A DNA stretch of 64,000 nt from Lithodes maja (Eukaryota > Arthropoda > Malacostraca > Decapoda > Lithodidae). The number at the start of each line of letters is the position of its first letter. The first letter of the stretch is position 1. The stretch lies in assembly GCA_037953745.1 (NCBI GenBank), contig JBAKBP010004436.1, forward strand, positions 1-64,000, written 5' to 3'. The position numbers and the translations under genes were made by a program. Of the stretch, positions 31,797-43,389 are shown in pieces. The notes under the pieces are model-generated. The model saw only the letters and a list, made by a program, of their open reading frames with translations, did not search any database and was not told the origin of the DNA.

Positions 31797-32330
31797 AACA
31801 ATTTTTTGAGTTCTGTTCTCAAAGCTCCCAGGTTAGACGGGAGTAGGAATAGCATCGATTATAGTGAAGAAGGAGATTCTTTATTCTTTGGTTTTATCAA
31901 CAAAAGCAGGCCAAGGAATAGCTCAATCCATATCCACACCAAATGTGGGATTATGATCGAGCAGCATAATCGAACGCAAGGTAGGCCTCTTGACTTTGTC
32001 TCTGACTTAACCAACAAAAGTGGGGAGGAAATAGAGCCATTAGCCTCGCTAACATTCCAAGAAAGGTTCGTAGTAGAACTAATTACAACTAGTGCAAGCC
32101 TGCCAAACCAACCTAAGCCTAGGCCTGCATCAATGTACTCTATCGAGATTCAGGACAGTGAAAATTTTAATTGTCCACCTACGCCCGGAAATACTTTGTG
32201 TTTACCAAGTGCAAGGGATCCTTTAGTGTCATCCTCCAGGTTCAGCGTGAATAGTGATCAAGTGTGTCGCGCTAAGACGAGGGCGAGAAGAAGTAGAGCA
32301 GAACGTATACTGGAATTTGTTTGGGCCTGA
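31797..32330 (+). other. Unrecognised open frame, acidic/Ser-rich
   Basis: Open for 177 codons between in-frame stops, with no ATG near the start (the first Met is in CGIMIEQHN). Mixed composition with EEGDSLFFGF, LASLTFQERFVVEL and a basic end (RAKTRARRSRAERI). The regular amino-acid mix makes it look more coding-like than neighbouring shadows. No family recognised. It follows the previous open frame by 50 bp in a different phase, so the two could be parts of one decayed or spliced gene. The stretch to 32908 holds nothing I can support. Confidence 0.3.
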
Positions 32331-32907
32331 ACCTAGCTGGGAAGTGTGAATATCCCAGGGTCCCTGTAGTCAAGAAACAAGACAACCGCGCCTCTACCAG
32401 TGTGCTCCAATCTCGTTCTCCCAGTGCTTCTACTCTCTACGAAATCCTTTAAGTTTTTTTCCTAGTTCGTAACGGTAACGATGATTATAGTGAGGGTTTA
32501 GACTTAGGTATGTCAAGGTTCACATAATAACGTAAACCTAGAAGATTATCCGTTCTTCACCTTCTTTATTTATTATCCGTTGCTCTGATTCGAGGAACAG
32601 TACACATTCTATCGTACGGAAAATATTTACATACTTCCTCGAATTCAGGCTCCTGTATTTTTCCGCTTGGAAATATATATATATTTATCCGGTTATAAAG
32701 ACATACACTTACACGTAAAACTTGAACGTTTAGTCAGACCTGAGTTTATGTGCTACCTATCATCCGGGTACAGATCCAATAGTGAAAGCAGAGTATAGTT
32801 GACTAATATACAGTAATTATTATGCTTTTATGAAGTTATCTTTCATACTTATTACTCTGTGAGTTATTATAGTTTAATTACTTATTCAAATTGCATTAAC
32901 TTATTGT

Positions 32908-33123
32908 TTAACCCCTTCTATACCAACGATTTACTTTTCATTATATTCTGGCAACCATAAGGCAATTTTTGTTCAGCTTAGGAAGGACGTCTACCCATTA
33001 AATGGCTACTGCCTATCTAAATTAGTCCTTTTAGCCGCCATATATCCTCCCTAAGCTAAATAAAATTGTCTAAATGTAGCTGAAATCAAATATAAAAGAC
33101 GACTCCGGTAGAGAAGGGGTTAA
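32908..33123. mobile_element. 216-bp TTAA MITE (piggyBac-like ends), complete
   Basis: TTAA at both ends (32908-32911 and 33120-33123). The termini CCCCTTCTATACC and GGTAGAGAAGGGG are inverted repeats. CCC after TTAA is typical of piggyBac-derived MITEs. Non-coding. It abuts the tail of LINE E. Confidence 0.85.
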
Positions 33124-33138
33124 GGAATAAAACCTGTA

Positions 33139-34022
33139 TAATAATAATAATAATAATAATACTTTATTTCAGACTCACACAGTACAGAGGGGACCATACT
33201 GGGGTCCATATATACCTTACAGTAACATAAATATATATAAATATATATAAGCTACTGTACATAGGCTACATAAAATAAAAAGAAATTAAATAATACCCAG
33301 CTTGCTATCATGTAGTTCACAGCACTGCCTCAACCAAAAACAGTGGTCATCAAACTACTGTGTTACCAAAACCACTGTCCTAATTGTGTACAGTACCATG
33401 CCTCACATCATTTAGCTTCCGGTACAGTATGTTGCTACAGTACAGTATAGGAATATCGGTACTGTACTGCACTATGAGGATCAGTACCGGTATGCTAATT
33501 CTGTAGAGTAGCAGACCTGAAATCATTACTTAAGGTTAAATATAGAGCAACTTCCTCCAGTGTGCCTGGATCCTGGAGGTGTACACTATGCTTGGAGTTT
33601 GTAGCATTTTAATGATCCTGTTCTCAGAAGTGTTAAGGCGCTGAATGAATTTATATGTTAGCTTTCTAATGAGTGATTTGTAACAGTGTAAGTTCATATA
33701 GGCACATAGCGTACTTGTACTCTCATATTTTGAGAGCCCCAGAAACATTTTCATGATATTGTGATATGAGATACTTAGTCTATTCACGGTCATTTTCTTA
33801 TAGTTCCACCATAGTTGTGCTGTATACATTGGTGAGCAGTAGGAGTTGAACAATGTTATTTTTGTATCCCATGTGCACATATGAAATTTTCTTAATATTG
33901 AATTTCCCTGCATGTAAAGTTGCCTTCGCTGACGACCCATATCCTCATCATCTGAGCGATCACATGAAATATAGTGTCCTAGATACTTTACTTTACTTAC
34001 TTCTTCTATAATTTCTTCATAT
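33139..34022 (-). pseudogene. LINE E, 3' end
   Basis: An ATT-type tail at about 33139-33162, then on the minus strand the end of ORF2: EEVSKVKYLGHYISC, then GRQRRQLYMQGNSILRKF and STLCAYMNLHCYKSLIR, ending LLYI at 33536. These residues follow on from the RT part at 36.8-37.9 kb. The Penelope-like element splits the two. Confidence 0.8.
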
Positions 34023-34795
34023 TAAAATTTAAAACTTGCAAACTAAACAAACCAAAATTGGGACAAGGACAATATAAAGTCAAATTAAATTATCAAAATC
34101 GCTATGTGGAAACAACGCTTACTAAAATGAAAACTATTAAATAAAAGAACACAATCCACCACATAGGGTGTACATTACTACATGAGCAAGTTAATCTGTT
34201 TCCCAAGCAAACCAATCGCACATATAACAACGCACTATCGTCACGTTAAAGGAAGTAGTCAAGTTTGGGAAGTCCGGGACGTTCTGGCAAATTTTACTAA
34301 ACTCTGCATGAATAAAGAAACTAAATGTTAAATGTCAAAATATTATTTAAAATCAAATTTGCAACATGACAAGACATTAACAATAGTACAAAATACAAAT
34401 ATTGATAAGATATCTAATCTATACTATTACAAAATAATATATAAAATACAGTACAGCACTCACTAACGATAGTGCTATCGGGTAGGTACCTGTAAGCATA
34501 GCATGCCTCAAGTGACCCCTATCAATAACTACCCTACAAATAACCTACATTTATAGCACAAATAAACTAAGGAAATCGCAAAAGTAAGCAATTGATACTA
34601 TCGACAATGAATACATATAATATAAAGACAAATAATTGCAAAATATGAAGTAACAACAGATTTAAACAAAGAGTACTCTTTTAACAAGAACAATAAATTT
34701 AAAAAATCATCAATATTAATATTAATAATAGAAAAAGAAGAAAAAGATAAACAATAAATACAGACAAAAAGTAAGCAGAGGTTATACAAGAAACT

Positions 34796-36058
34796 TCAAG
34801 TTAAAAATGCTTGATTAAAATTATTGATGTCAAATTTTAGAATACAGTCACAATAATTGACCCTAAAAAGATTAAATTTATGGAACAATTTACTTGCCTC
34901 AAAACCTCTGTCCACTAAGAGTCTGTATAGTAACCTAGCTCTAGCCCAAAAGTCATCTACTTTAGTGCAGATTTTACAAAATCTTATTAATTGGGAATAA
35001 AAACAATTATAAGTTATTTTACTATCGATATTACTACTAGGGAAAGGAAAGTTTATTACGTTAAAATTAAAATCAACTTTGTGATATACTTTAAGTATGC
35101 ACTGTTCATTAACAATCTCTATATTTATATCAAGAAAATTTTCAACTTTATAATTTACGTTACATTGTGTGAGGGGAATAGAATTAGGGTAAATAAGTTT
35201 AGCAACTCGATTAAAATTTAACAAATTGCAAACAAGAATATCATCAATATATCTACTATTATTACTTAACAGTTTAGCAAGTGCTAATTTTTCTGGGATT
35301 TTATTTTTCTTGCTACTGTCAACTAAGTCTTTTATATATTTAAATTCTAAAGCAAGCAAGAATAAGTCTGCAATTAAAGGGCTAGCATTTCCACCCATAG
35401 GAATTCCTAATATTTGATTGAAAATGTACGGGCCGAATCTAACATAAGTGTTGAAAAGGAGGAATTTAAGGGCATCTTTAAGTTTAGTTCTATCAAAATA
35501 TACAGAACTAGTGGGAGTAGAGCTAAGTGATGCATTATTAAAATATGTATAAACATTTATGAAATAATTACCATTCCTAACGAACCTGTCAAAGTGCAAA
35601 TCTATAATAAAGCAAAGCTCTGAATATACTAAATCTAAAGGCAAATTGGTATACAAAGTTGAAAAGTCGAAGCTATGTACCGAGGTAACTTTCGGCATGG
35701 TATTTATTTTATCAATAACTTCTAACGAATTGTCAACACTCCAATAATAGTTAATGCCAGTTCTTCTCATGATGGTATTACAATATCTTTTATGAGTACT
35801 TTTAATGTATTTTAAGCAATTTACGACTTGTTCTGATAAAGTTTTAGTGGTAGCAAATTTTGCTCCGGCAATAAAGCGATATTTATAAGGTCTTTTATGA
35901 AATTTAGGTAACATGTATAATTTTGCAATGCACTTGTTCTTATCAGAAAGTTTAATATCAAATGTTATATTTTTCTTGGTATGTTCATCGATTAAGTTAT
36001 CAATATTCAGATTATTTTGAATTTCATAAACAGAATTACCGCAAATATTTTTACGTAA
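34796..36058 (-). CDS. Penelope-like reverse transcriptase (N terminus cut off by SINE)
   Basis: A frame of 421 codons open from the SINE junction to a stop. A Met in the middle (MLPKFHKRPYKYRF at 35914) is not the true start; the frame continues upstream to 36058 and, across the SINE, to the part near 36.7 kb. RT motifs: YKYRFIAGAKFATTK, SFDFSTLYTNLP (motif A), GIPMGGNASPLIADLFL (motif B) and RYIDDILV (motif C, YxDD type). Penelope-like RTs are related to telomerase RT. No GIY-YIG endonuclease is visible downstream of RT or in the short N-terminal part, so this copy is endonuclease-lacking or truncated. Confidence 0.88.
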   Translation of the reverse strand, partial: LRKNICGNSVYEIQNNLNIDNLIDEHTKKNITFDIKLSDKNKCIAKLYMLPKFHKRPYKYRFIAGAKFATTKTLSEQVVNCLKYIKSTHKRYCNTIMRRTGINYYWSVDNSLEVIDKINTMPKVTSVHSFDFSTLYTNLPLDLVYSELCFIIDLHFDRFVRNGNYFINVYTYFNNASLSSTPTSSVYFDRTKLKDALKFLLFNTYVRFGPYIFNQILGIPMGGNASPLIADLFLLALEFKYIKDLVDSSKKNKIPEKLALAKLLSNNSRYIDDILVCNLLNFNRVAKLIYPNSIPLTQCNVNYKVENFLDINIEIVNEQCILKVYHKVDFNFNVINFPFPSSNIDSKITYNCFYSQLIRFCKICTKVDDFWARARLLYRLLVDRGFEASKLFHKFNLFRVNYCDCILKFDINNFNQAFLT

Positions 36059-36061
36059 TAT

Positions 36062-36100
<39 letters not shown>

Positions 36101-36440
36101 CTATATTCCAACTTACTTCCTCTCGGGCATAGGCTGAGAGCCTTAACATTCACCGCTTTACAATGAACAGTGAAGCCCGTGAGGTCTTGTTCCAGTCTAG
36201 GGAGTGAGACATGTGAAGCACGTAGAGTACAACGAGCACCTGCCATCTTGCCTTCACATGAGGCACGGTGCTCACTCATGGCCCGAAACGACCCCATCTC
36301 TGAAGCCATCTCGTTCCCGTGCTTCACTGTCTCACCCTCTACACTCGGACTCTCACACTTACACACACACAACGCCACCTGTTGAGCAGATAACTCACCA
36401 GGCATTGCACCCCTATAGCATATTTTGAATATGGGAATAT
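36062..36440 (-). mobile_element. Retroposon P with long poly(A) tail, copy 1
   Basis: On the minus strand it ends in about 40 A's (36062-36101). The body holds GGGTGAGACAGTGAAGCAC, CTGGAACAAGACCTCACGGG, CTCTCAGCCTATGCCCGAGA and GTTGGAATATAG. The same sequence, plus strand, is at 56745-57010. The open frame through it is a by-product. Confidence 0.75.
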
Positions 36441-36655
36441 TCATACAGTGCTATTTAATCAGGGAACAATGAGGGTATTTTATTGACGTTTCGGTGGGCT
36501 TTGTGGTAATGCACTGATACTAGGTACAGCACAAATTCCATCCCAATAATATCTTCCCATTGATACATCGGGATTTGAACCCGGGACCTTTGGATTACCA
36601 GGCCAGTGGCAAGACCACTCCACCACACCTCCCCTACCTAATACCCTTAATACCT
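36441..36655 (-). mobile_element. tRNA-Thr-like SINE
   Basis: The minus strand begins GGAGGTGTGGTGGAGTGG (A box), a loop with GGT in the anticodon place, and the B box GGTTCAAATCC (36566-36640). The body follows, with CCACCGAAACGTCAATAAAA near the end. Anticodon-stem mismatches and a long body argue against a working tRNA. Confidence 0.6.
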
Positions 36656-36775
36656 AATTCTTTTTTCATGTTTTCAAGATAAAATTTCTTACATGTGAAG
36701 CTATAATTATTGCTGGCTTTATCTACAGTAGTGATTACAAAATATTTATGTAAATTTATTAAATCAGCTTTAAAT

Positions 36776-37915
36776 CATTATGGAATTTAGGTAGCTTTGA
36801 TTTCAATAGGTTAGATTTAAATATTATGATATTGCTCTTTATAGGATTAAATTTGACTGAATGTTCGATTCCAAATTGTTCACATACTCTTAATAATTTA
36901 TCCAGTCCTGCTCCAGAGGGCGCGATTAAGGCTAGGTCATCAGCATACATGAGATGATTTACAATGGTGCTGCCAATACAGCACCCAGTGCGAGTCTTGT
37001 TCAGCTCCAGACTAAGATCATCCATGTAGACGTTGAAAAGATACGGAGACAATATCCCCCCCTGCCTAACACCATTGGTTACGGCGAAAGAGCTTGACAG
37101 GATGTTGCCCCATTTTACACACATTTTTTGATTAGCATACCAGAAAATAAGTATCCTAACAATATAGCTAGGCACTCCCCTGTTAACTAATTTTTCAAAT
37201 AAGGTTTTGTGACACACCCTATCAAAAGCCTTACTTGCATCAAGAAAACAAGAGAAAATTGAGCTATTTAGTTTGTTGTATGTATCAATCACTTCTTTCA
37301 GCACATATATGCATTGGTCTGTGCCGTGATTTTTCTTAAAGCCAAACTGATTGCTGCTGGTGACAATATATGCAGACATTCTTTCTAGCATTATCATTTC
37401 AACTACCTTACTCACCACACTAGCAAGTGCTACTGGGCGGTAGTTGTCTTTTGCTGTAATTTTACCTGATTTATCTTTAATGACAGGAACAAGTATTACG
37501 GATATCATAGACTCCGGCAGGACACCATGCGTAAATAGACTGGTGATGCAACAACTAAGTTTATATATTAACAACTTATCTGCATATTTAAGATGTTCTG
37601 CATATATACCATCCAGCCCACAAGCTTTATTTAGGTTAAGTTTTCTTATGGCATTCTCAAGATCACTTTCAGTCACTTTAATGTCTTCATAATTACTATC
37701 TTTCACATATTGAATTGCACCATTAGTAGACCTTTGGTTTACACTGTTAAGTAGTTCCTTAAAATGAGTTTTCCATAAGTCAGCAAAGTTCTCTTCACCC
37801 GTAACCCCCTCAATACTGACAGGTAATGGTGTGTTACAATTTTGCATGGATCTGATGTCCTTCCAAAAACAGTTAGTATCCTTTTCTGCCAGACTCTTTG
37901 CAAGGGCTTCCTTCC
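36776..37915 (-). pseudogene. LINE E, RT part, cut by Penelope-like element and by piggyBac A
   Basis: A long intact minus-strand frame with RT blocks LNKACGLDGIYAEHL, NYRPVALASVVSKVVE, SCFLDASKAFDRV, NGVRQGGILSPYLF and the catalytic MYADDLAL. The N-terminal side is cut at TTAA (37916-37919) by piggyBac A, and the same frame resumes at 42205. The C-terminal side is cut near 36775 by the Penelope-like element and resumes at 34022. The frame inside is undamaged, so the insertions hit a young copy. Confidence 0.88.
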
Positions 37916-38112
37916 TTAACCCCTCCAACCCGGATGACCTCTTCTACGCCCATAATAAACTCGGCCCGCGCAACCCGGATGGCCTCTTCTACGCCCCTTG
38001 CTTTCATGCTTGATTTTCGAAAGCCGCGCGCACATTTTGCTATCATGGGGCGGTAGGTGGCGCCACCCGGCGTCAACGACGCCACAACAACAGTACCTAC
38101 CCCGACGCCATC

Positions 38113-41016
38113 ATGGACAGTACACCAAATAGTGATTCCGCCGTGTCCGACATCGTGCTTCCTACGACGCCCTTGCTAGTGCGTCGTGCCTTACCCCGAC
38201 GCCATCGCCTAAATGTGTTATCTCCCGGAGGTATTGAGACGACTTTGAGACTTTATGAGAAAGCTGATGCCAAGCATAAGATTGATGAAGAAGTGAGTGA
38301 CGACTCCAGTAATTATAAGTCGAGTGATTATGGCCATGAGAGTGAAAAAGAAGAACAATTCCTGGGATTTGCGAGACAATTTGACAGTGATGAGAGTGAT
38401 GAAGGTGATGTACCAGTTGTTGAGGAAGCTGGTTTACCTAAAGAGAGTGAACTTGCGAGAGTGAGTGAGTGGGAGAGTTCAAGGTCACTCACCAAATTTT
38501 GCATAAGTGACACGACTCCAAGCCCTTCCCCAGGTAAATCGCCTTTCAAGCTACATTTGTACAAGCGAAAAATACTTGAAAAGGCGGCCGCGGCAGCTAG
38601 GGAACAAGCTAAAATACTTGGTGAGGATGAGGCTGTGAGTGAGGGTCAGCGTGGTGACCCTTCTCGACCGCCATTGTCTCCCTTATCTACCCACGCCACC
38701 CAAGATGACCCGGATGCCCCGCATTCTTCCCCACCACCCCCACCATTGCCAAGGGTTGAGGACCCCCCACTTTCGGCCTATTTGCCTCCTAGGTCCCCCG
38801 ACAGGAGACATACTCTTGCCGAAAAGGGGAAAGGTAGAAAATATACTAAGAAAACTAAGACAAGTAAGAGAGTTTTGTTCGAGGCTCCCGCGGCGGCGTC
38901 CACCCCGGCCGGCCCCAGCCATACGTCCCCGCAACTGTCCCCGCAACTTTCCCCACGGTCCTCCCCACCTCTCCCGCCTTCAACATGTCTTCCTGCAGAA
39001 GTCTTTGAGCTCGCATCACCAATACCTGGGCCTAGTGAAAGTCAATCATTGCTTTCTGTCACTCGTCGCAGGCCAAGGAGCCCGGGACCTCGGGAGGACA
39101 CAGCCTCACCTGCCACTCCTTCCCCACCTCGCCCACCCGCACGCCGCCCACGCATCACTGGTTCCCCGCCAGATTATGTGGGCGACACTGATGATGAAGG
39201 GCACCTCTCTGAAGACTCTGGCCATGATTACATAGGTCCACCGTCAGGGCAAGATGACCACTCTGACGATGACTATATGGACATCGACGACCCTCGACCC
39301 ACCCGCTTGGCCCGGCTTCGTGCTGCCCGTCTTTCTGCCCGCCGCCCTGGCCGCCGCCCTGGCCGCCGCCCTAGGGCGCGCGCCTCCCGAGTTGGCCGTG
39401 GGCGTGCTGGGCCACCAGTTGGAGCTCCTCGTCAGCGTAGACAAGACCCATTCTACGTTTTTCAGTGGCAAGACATAGTTGATGGGGATGTATACAACCC
39501 TGATGTGCCAGCTTTTGATGAGGCACTGGAGGGTTCAGGCATTACCCCCAATTTTCCTGCAGGCCCCAATGCTCCACCACACAAACTATTTGAGGCATTC
39601 TTTGATGAGGAGGTGGTAGGCTATGTTGTCAAAGAGACAAACCAGCAGCACCAATTCCAGGTCCACTTTTTGGGCAAGGTGACCAAGGGCCATATGAGGA
39701 AGTGGACCCCAGTGACTCATCAAGAATTCATGGTGTTCCTGGCACTCACCATGCTAATGCCTCATGTCAAGAAGCATAGGTTGCCTGACTATTGGATCAC
39801 CAATGATCTGATTTCCACCCCTGCCTTCGGGAAATATATGGCTCGCGACCGGTACCTTGATATCCTCGCAGCGCTCCATCTTGTCACCAACACCGACGTC
39901 CACCGCCCAGACAAGCTGTGGAAGATTAGGACGTTGTATGAGATGATGCGAGAACGCTTCACCTCCTACTTCAAGCCCTTCCGCAAGGTCGTCATTGACG
40001 AGTCTCTTGTGCTGTTCCGGGGAAAACTCAGCTTCCGGCAGTACATCCCCTCAAAAAGACATCGCTTTGGCATAAAATTCTTTGTGCTGTGCGACTGCCA
40101 AACTGGCTATGTCCTGGACTTCCTGGTCTACAGCGGGAAGGAAGGGGACGTGCTTGTGGACCCCCTCATTGGCTTTGGCGGAGCAGTGGTGCAAGCCATG
40201 ATGGACCGCTACTTCCATAAGAATCACGTCCTCTACACGGACAACTATTACACGTCCCCCACTCTCTCACAGTACCTGCATGAGCGCAAGACGGGGACTG
40301 TAGGCACAGTACGAGGGAAAAGGAAGGGCATGCCACCTTTCCCTCCAAAGACCTAAAAAGGTGATGTCTTCAAGAAGAAGTCGGGGCCCATTCTGGCTAT
40401 CCACTGGCACGACCAGCGGAAGGTCAACCTCCTGACCACCATCCACAAGGGGGAAATGGTGGAGACTGGCAAGGTGGATCGCCGCACCCAGGCCAGGGTG
40501 ACCAAGCCCGATGCTGTCCTGGACTACAACATCAACATGAGGCTGGTGGACAAGTCCGACATGCAGATAGGCTTCATTGACTGCCTGCGTACCTCGTGCA
40601 GATGGTACAAAAAGTTCTTTCTGCATATGGTGGACATGTCAGTTCTGAATGCCTATAATATATACAGGCTTCGGAATGAGAACCCACCCCTGAAGTTCAA
40701 TAGCCTGCGGAGGTTCCAAAAGCAGGTGTTGACGGAGCTCCTGGAGAAGTATGCTACGCCACAGAGGGCAGTGGCACATCCTGGGCCCGCCGTTCTCGAC
40801 CGCTTGCAGTCTGGTCCATACATGCTTAGGCACAAGCTTGGTTACCTGCCTCAGAATGCAGCAGGAAGAACACGGCAGAAGCGGTGCCATGTCTGCTACC
40901 ACAGCAGGGTGAGGCCGAACCCAGGTAAAAAGTCAACCACGGAGTGTGTGGCGTGCAAGGTGGCACTCTGTGCTGTAGAGTGCTTCTCTGATTACCACTC
41001 CAAGCTGGAGTTCTAA
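38113..41016 (+). pseudogene. piggyBac transposase A, one nonsense codon
   Basis: The start MDSTPNSDS aligns with the start chosen for copy B. The frame runs 968 codons and has a single break, a TAA at 40354-40356 just after FPPKT where copy B has Lys. Everything downstream remains in frame to 41016. Domains: a long acidic/Ser/Pro disordered N terminus with RVSEWESSRSLTKF and TTPSPSPGKSPFK, an Arg-Pro-Gly-rich basic stretch, then DDE_Tnp_1_7 with catalytic Asp in VVIDESLVLF, LYTDNYYTSP and RLVDKSDMQIG, and a C-terminal Cys-rich zinc region (CHVCYHS..CVACKVALCAVEC). The protein would bind the element ends and move it by cut-and-paste at TTAA. The stop removes the third Asp and the zinc region, so this copy is inactive unless read through. 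Confidence 0.95.
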
Positions 41017-41283
41017 TAATCATACTGAAATTGCCAAATAAAATGACAATATGTACACTATAATTATATATAGGCAAAAAGTGGAAGAAAACCAATGTAT
41101 TATAATAAAAAAGTCAAGTATTATGAGAAAATTGATACAAATACAATTCCACCATAATAATATGTGAAAGTGACACATATGTATATACCAAGTGACATTC
41201 ATATGATTAGAACCTATAGAAATATATAAATCAGTGAAAAAAGACAATAAATTGTATATAAAACGTTTACAAATCATATAACT

Positions 41284-41814
41284 AAGTGAAAGTGACACAA
41301 GACCTAAGATTTGATGGCCAAAGTATAATAAACACCTGTGATAACGAATAATCAGTACCTAATACAACAATAACCTACCTCAATTACTAATAAAATGTAC
41401 GGTATCGAGTGAAAATGAGCATTATCAGTGACAGTGACACTCTCTAAAGCATATTTGTCAAAGTGAAAGTGACACAAGACCTAAGATTTGATGGCCAAAG
41501 TATAATAAACACCTGTGATAACGAATAATCAGTGCCTAATACAACAATAACCTACCTCAATTACTAATAAAATGTACGGTATCGAGTGAAAATGAGCATT
41601 ATCAGTGACAGTGACACTCTCTAAAGCATATTTGTCAAAGTGAAAGTGACACAAGACCTAAGATTTGATGGCCAAAGTATAATAAACACCTGTGATAACG
41701 AATAATCAGTGCCTAATACAACAATAACATACCTCAATTACTAATAAAATGTACGGTATCGAGTGAAAATTACCAATATCAGTGAAAGTGATACCCTAAT
41801 AAACATATTTTATA
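41284..41814. repeat. Three 177-bp subterminal repeats in piggyBac A
   Basis: Units start AAGTGAAAGTGACACAAGAC at 41284, 41461 and 41638, and copies are nearly identical. They lie between the transposase stop and the right end. Homologous triple repeats occur at the same place in piggyBac B. Confidence 0.95.
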
Positions 41815-42208
41815 TAATTGGCCTCAAAATAACTAGAAAATATCAAATAAACATCACATTCTCAATATCAAACACTAAAATCGTCTAAGGGAGATAAATA
41901 CTTTGGCGCGGCGAGCGGCTAGGTGCGTCGTAGCCATGGCGGGCCGACGCTTTCGGACGCGGGAGGAAATTCCCGCATAAAAAAGCACTCGTCTTCCCGC
42001 GCTCACCATTATGCAACCAGAGGGGCTAGAGACCTCTACTCAACGCCATTCGACAGAGGAAGGTTTGTGGAACATTATTCTTTTTTATTCACAACATTAC
42101 ATGCCATATTCATTCACTTACAGAGTAGTTAACAGAGGTCAAAAATCGTCAAAACCCCCGGTACAGCAGTACAGTCCTGAGCTATAGCCCCCGGGGCTGG
42201 AGGGTTAA

Positions 42209-42545
42209 TTGGTTTTCATTTTGCTTAATAAATCTAATGGCATATTTGGTCCTAGCCTTTGCTCTTTTGTGAAGTTCAAATATAGGCCCCTGTCTGGGCT
42301 GACCTACTTCAAGCCAATGAGACCTAGCATCTCTGGAGGCCTGATACAGGTCAGCCACATAGTCTTGCCAACCTGGCTTATTGAATGAGGACTTATATTT
42401 ACGGCTATTAAAAAATACTTTCCCCCGCTTTTGATAAAGAATCTATTATACTATTGTAAAATTTAATAATGTCCTTTCTGTGTTGTGCATCACTACATTT
42501 TGGATCCCTGCATGTATAAGCTTTAGTTGTAACATTAAATCAGAG
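42209..42545 (-). pseudogene. LINE E, part upstream of the piggyBac A insertion
   Basis: Minus-strand residues CRDPKCSDAQHRKDIIKF, then after a one-base shift NSRKYKSSFNKPGWQDYV, then AKARTKYAIRFIKQNENQL. The last joins in frame to RKEALAKSLAEK on the other side of piggyBac A when one TTAA is removed. This is the linker between endonuclease and RT. The endonuclease itself is missing, as LINE B starts at about 42546. Confidence 0.8.
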
Positions 42546-43389
42546 AGGGATAATAGAAGCAATAGAAAAATATACATGTATGATAGAGCAGATTATGAGC
42601 TGCTGAGACGGTGTTTGGACATTGACTGGGGGGAATACTTGAACGGTGAAGACGCTGAAGGAATGTGGAGGAAAATTAGAGTCAAACTGGAGAATGCTGT
42701 ATCCAAAAGTGTACCAGTAAGGGAATATAAGGATAAAACAAAATTGAGGAAAAGAACTAACCCAGAATTGCCAATGAAAAGAAAGCTTTGGATATTGATT
42801 AGAAGAAAGAAACGATTGTGGGAAAGATTAAAATTGTTAAAAAAGAACAGGGGGTCTAGTATAGAGGCTAAGGAAGTGGATCTGGAACGCAGACAAATAA
42901 ACAATAAAATAAGGTGGGAAACAAGGAGGGGGGTGAAGGAGAGGGAGAGAGAGATAGCTAGAAATGTGAAGGATAATCCAAAAATATTCTGGAAGTACAT
43001 TCAGGAAAAGTTAACAAGAAGAGTAGGGATCCCAGAGCTGGTGGGGGGGTTGAATGATGGGAGTAGAGCGGAGACTGATAAGGAGAAAGCAGAGGTGCTG
43101 GGGAAATACTTTGGAGGGGTACTAACAGTGGAGTCGGAGGATGCAGTGCCTACTATTCCCATCAAACAGGCACCAGCACTAGAACTAATAGAGTTTTCCC
43201 ATGCTAGAATAAGAAGGGCTATAGAAAAAATGAACAGAAGTAAGTCACCGGGACCGGATGAGATACACCCAAGAATCATAAAGGAAGGAGGGGAGATGTT
43301 AGTAGAGCCATTGAAAATGTTATTTGAGGTATCGTTTAATACAGGACAAATCCCGATGGACTGGAGAGAGGCGAACATAACAGCTATAT
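42546..43389 (+). pseudogene. LINE B (CR1 group), first part of ORF2 fragment
   Basis: A plus-strand frame with the highly charged linker typical of CR1-like elements (MYDRADYELLRRCL, NPKIFWKYIQEKL), then RT block 1 (SPGPDEIHPRIIKE) and GQIPMDWREANITAIF, where the frame is cut at TTAA 43390 by a MITE. The endonuclease is absent, so the copy is 5' truncated. Confidence 0.88.

Larger units (their letters stand above)
34023..36775 (-). mobile_element. Penelope-like element inserted in LINE E
   Basis: The minus-strand element begins near 36775 with HKYFVITTVDKASNNYS and CKKFYLENMKKELG, the N-terminal region typical of Penelope-like elements. It is interrupted by SINE material (36062-36655) and then continues into the RT at 36058-34796 and about 770 bp of AT-rich 3' sequence. 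Both flanks are LINE E. The exact target duplication could not be fixed because the junctions are AT-rich. Confidence 0.8.
37916..42208 (+). mobile_element. piggyBac element A (4.29 kb), TTAA duplication
   Basis: TTAA at 37916-37919 and 42205-42208. The left end is CCCCTCCAACCCGG; the right end in reverse complement is CCCTCCAGCCCCGG. Near the left end a 24-bp unit (ACCCGGATGxCCTCTTCTAC) occurs twice, at 37928 and 37973. The one transposase frame is on the plus strand and the 3' part holds three 177-bp repeats. The insertion site lies in the LINE E frame. Confidence 0.95.

Noticed and set aside
36007..36444. 145-codon frame ending in poly-Lys
   Set aside because: It reads through retroposon P and its poly(A) tail; the second copy of P does not keep the frame.
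36470..36560. Hammerhead ribozyme in the SINE/Penelope region (GAAAC next to GTC)
   Set aside because: The CUGANGA core and the needed stems are not present.
36556..36640. Functional tRNA-Thr gene
   Set aside because: The anticodon stem is mismatched and a SINE body follows; treated as a SINE head.
41020..41298. Minus-strand hydrophobic open frame after piggyBac A
   Set aside because: Antisense of an AT-rich UTR; nothing conserved in element B at the same place.
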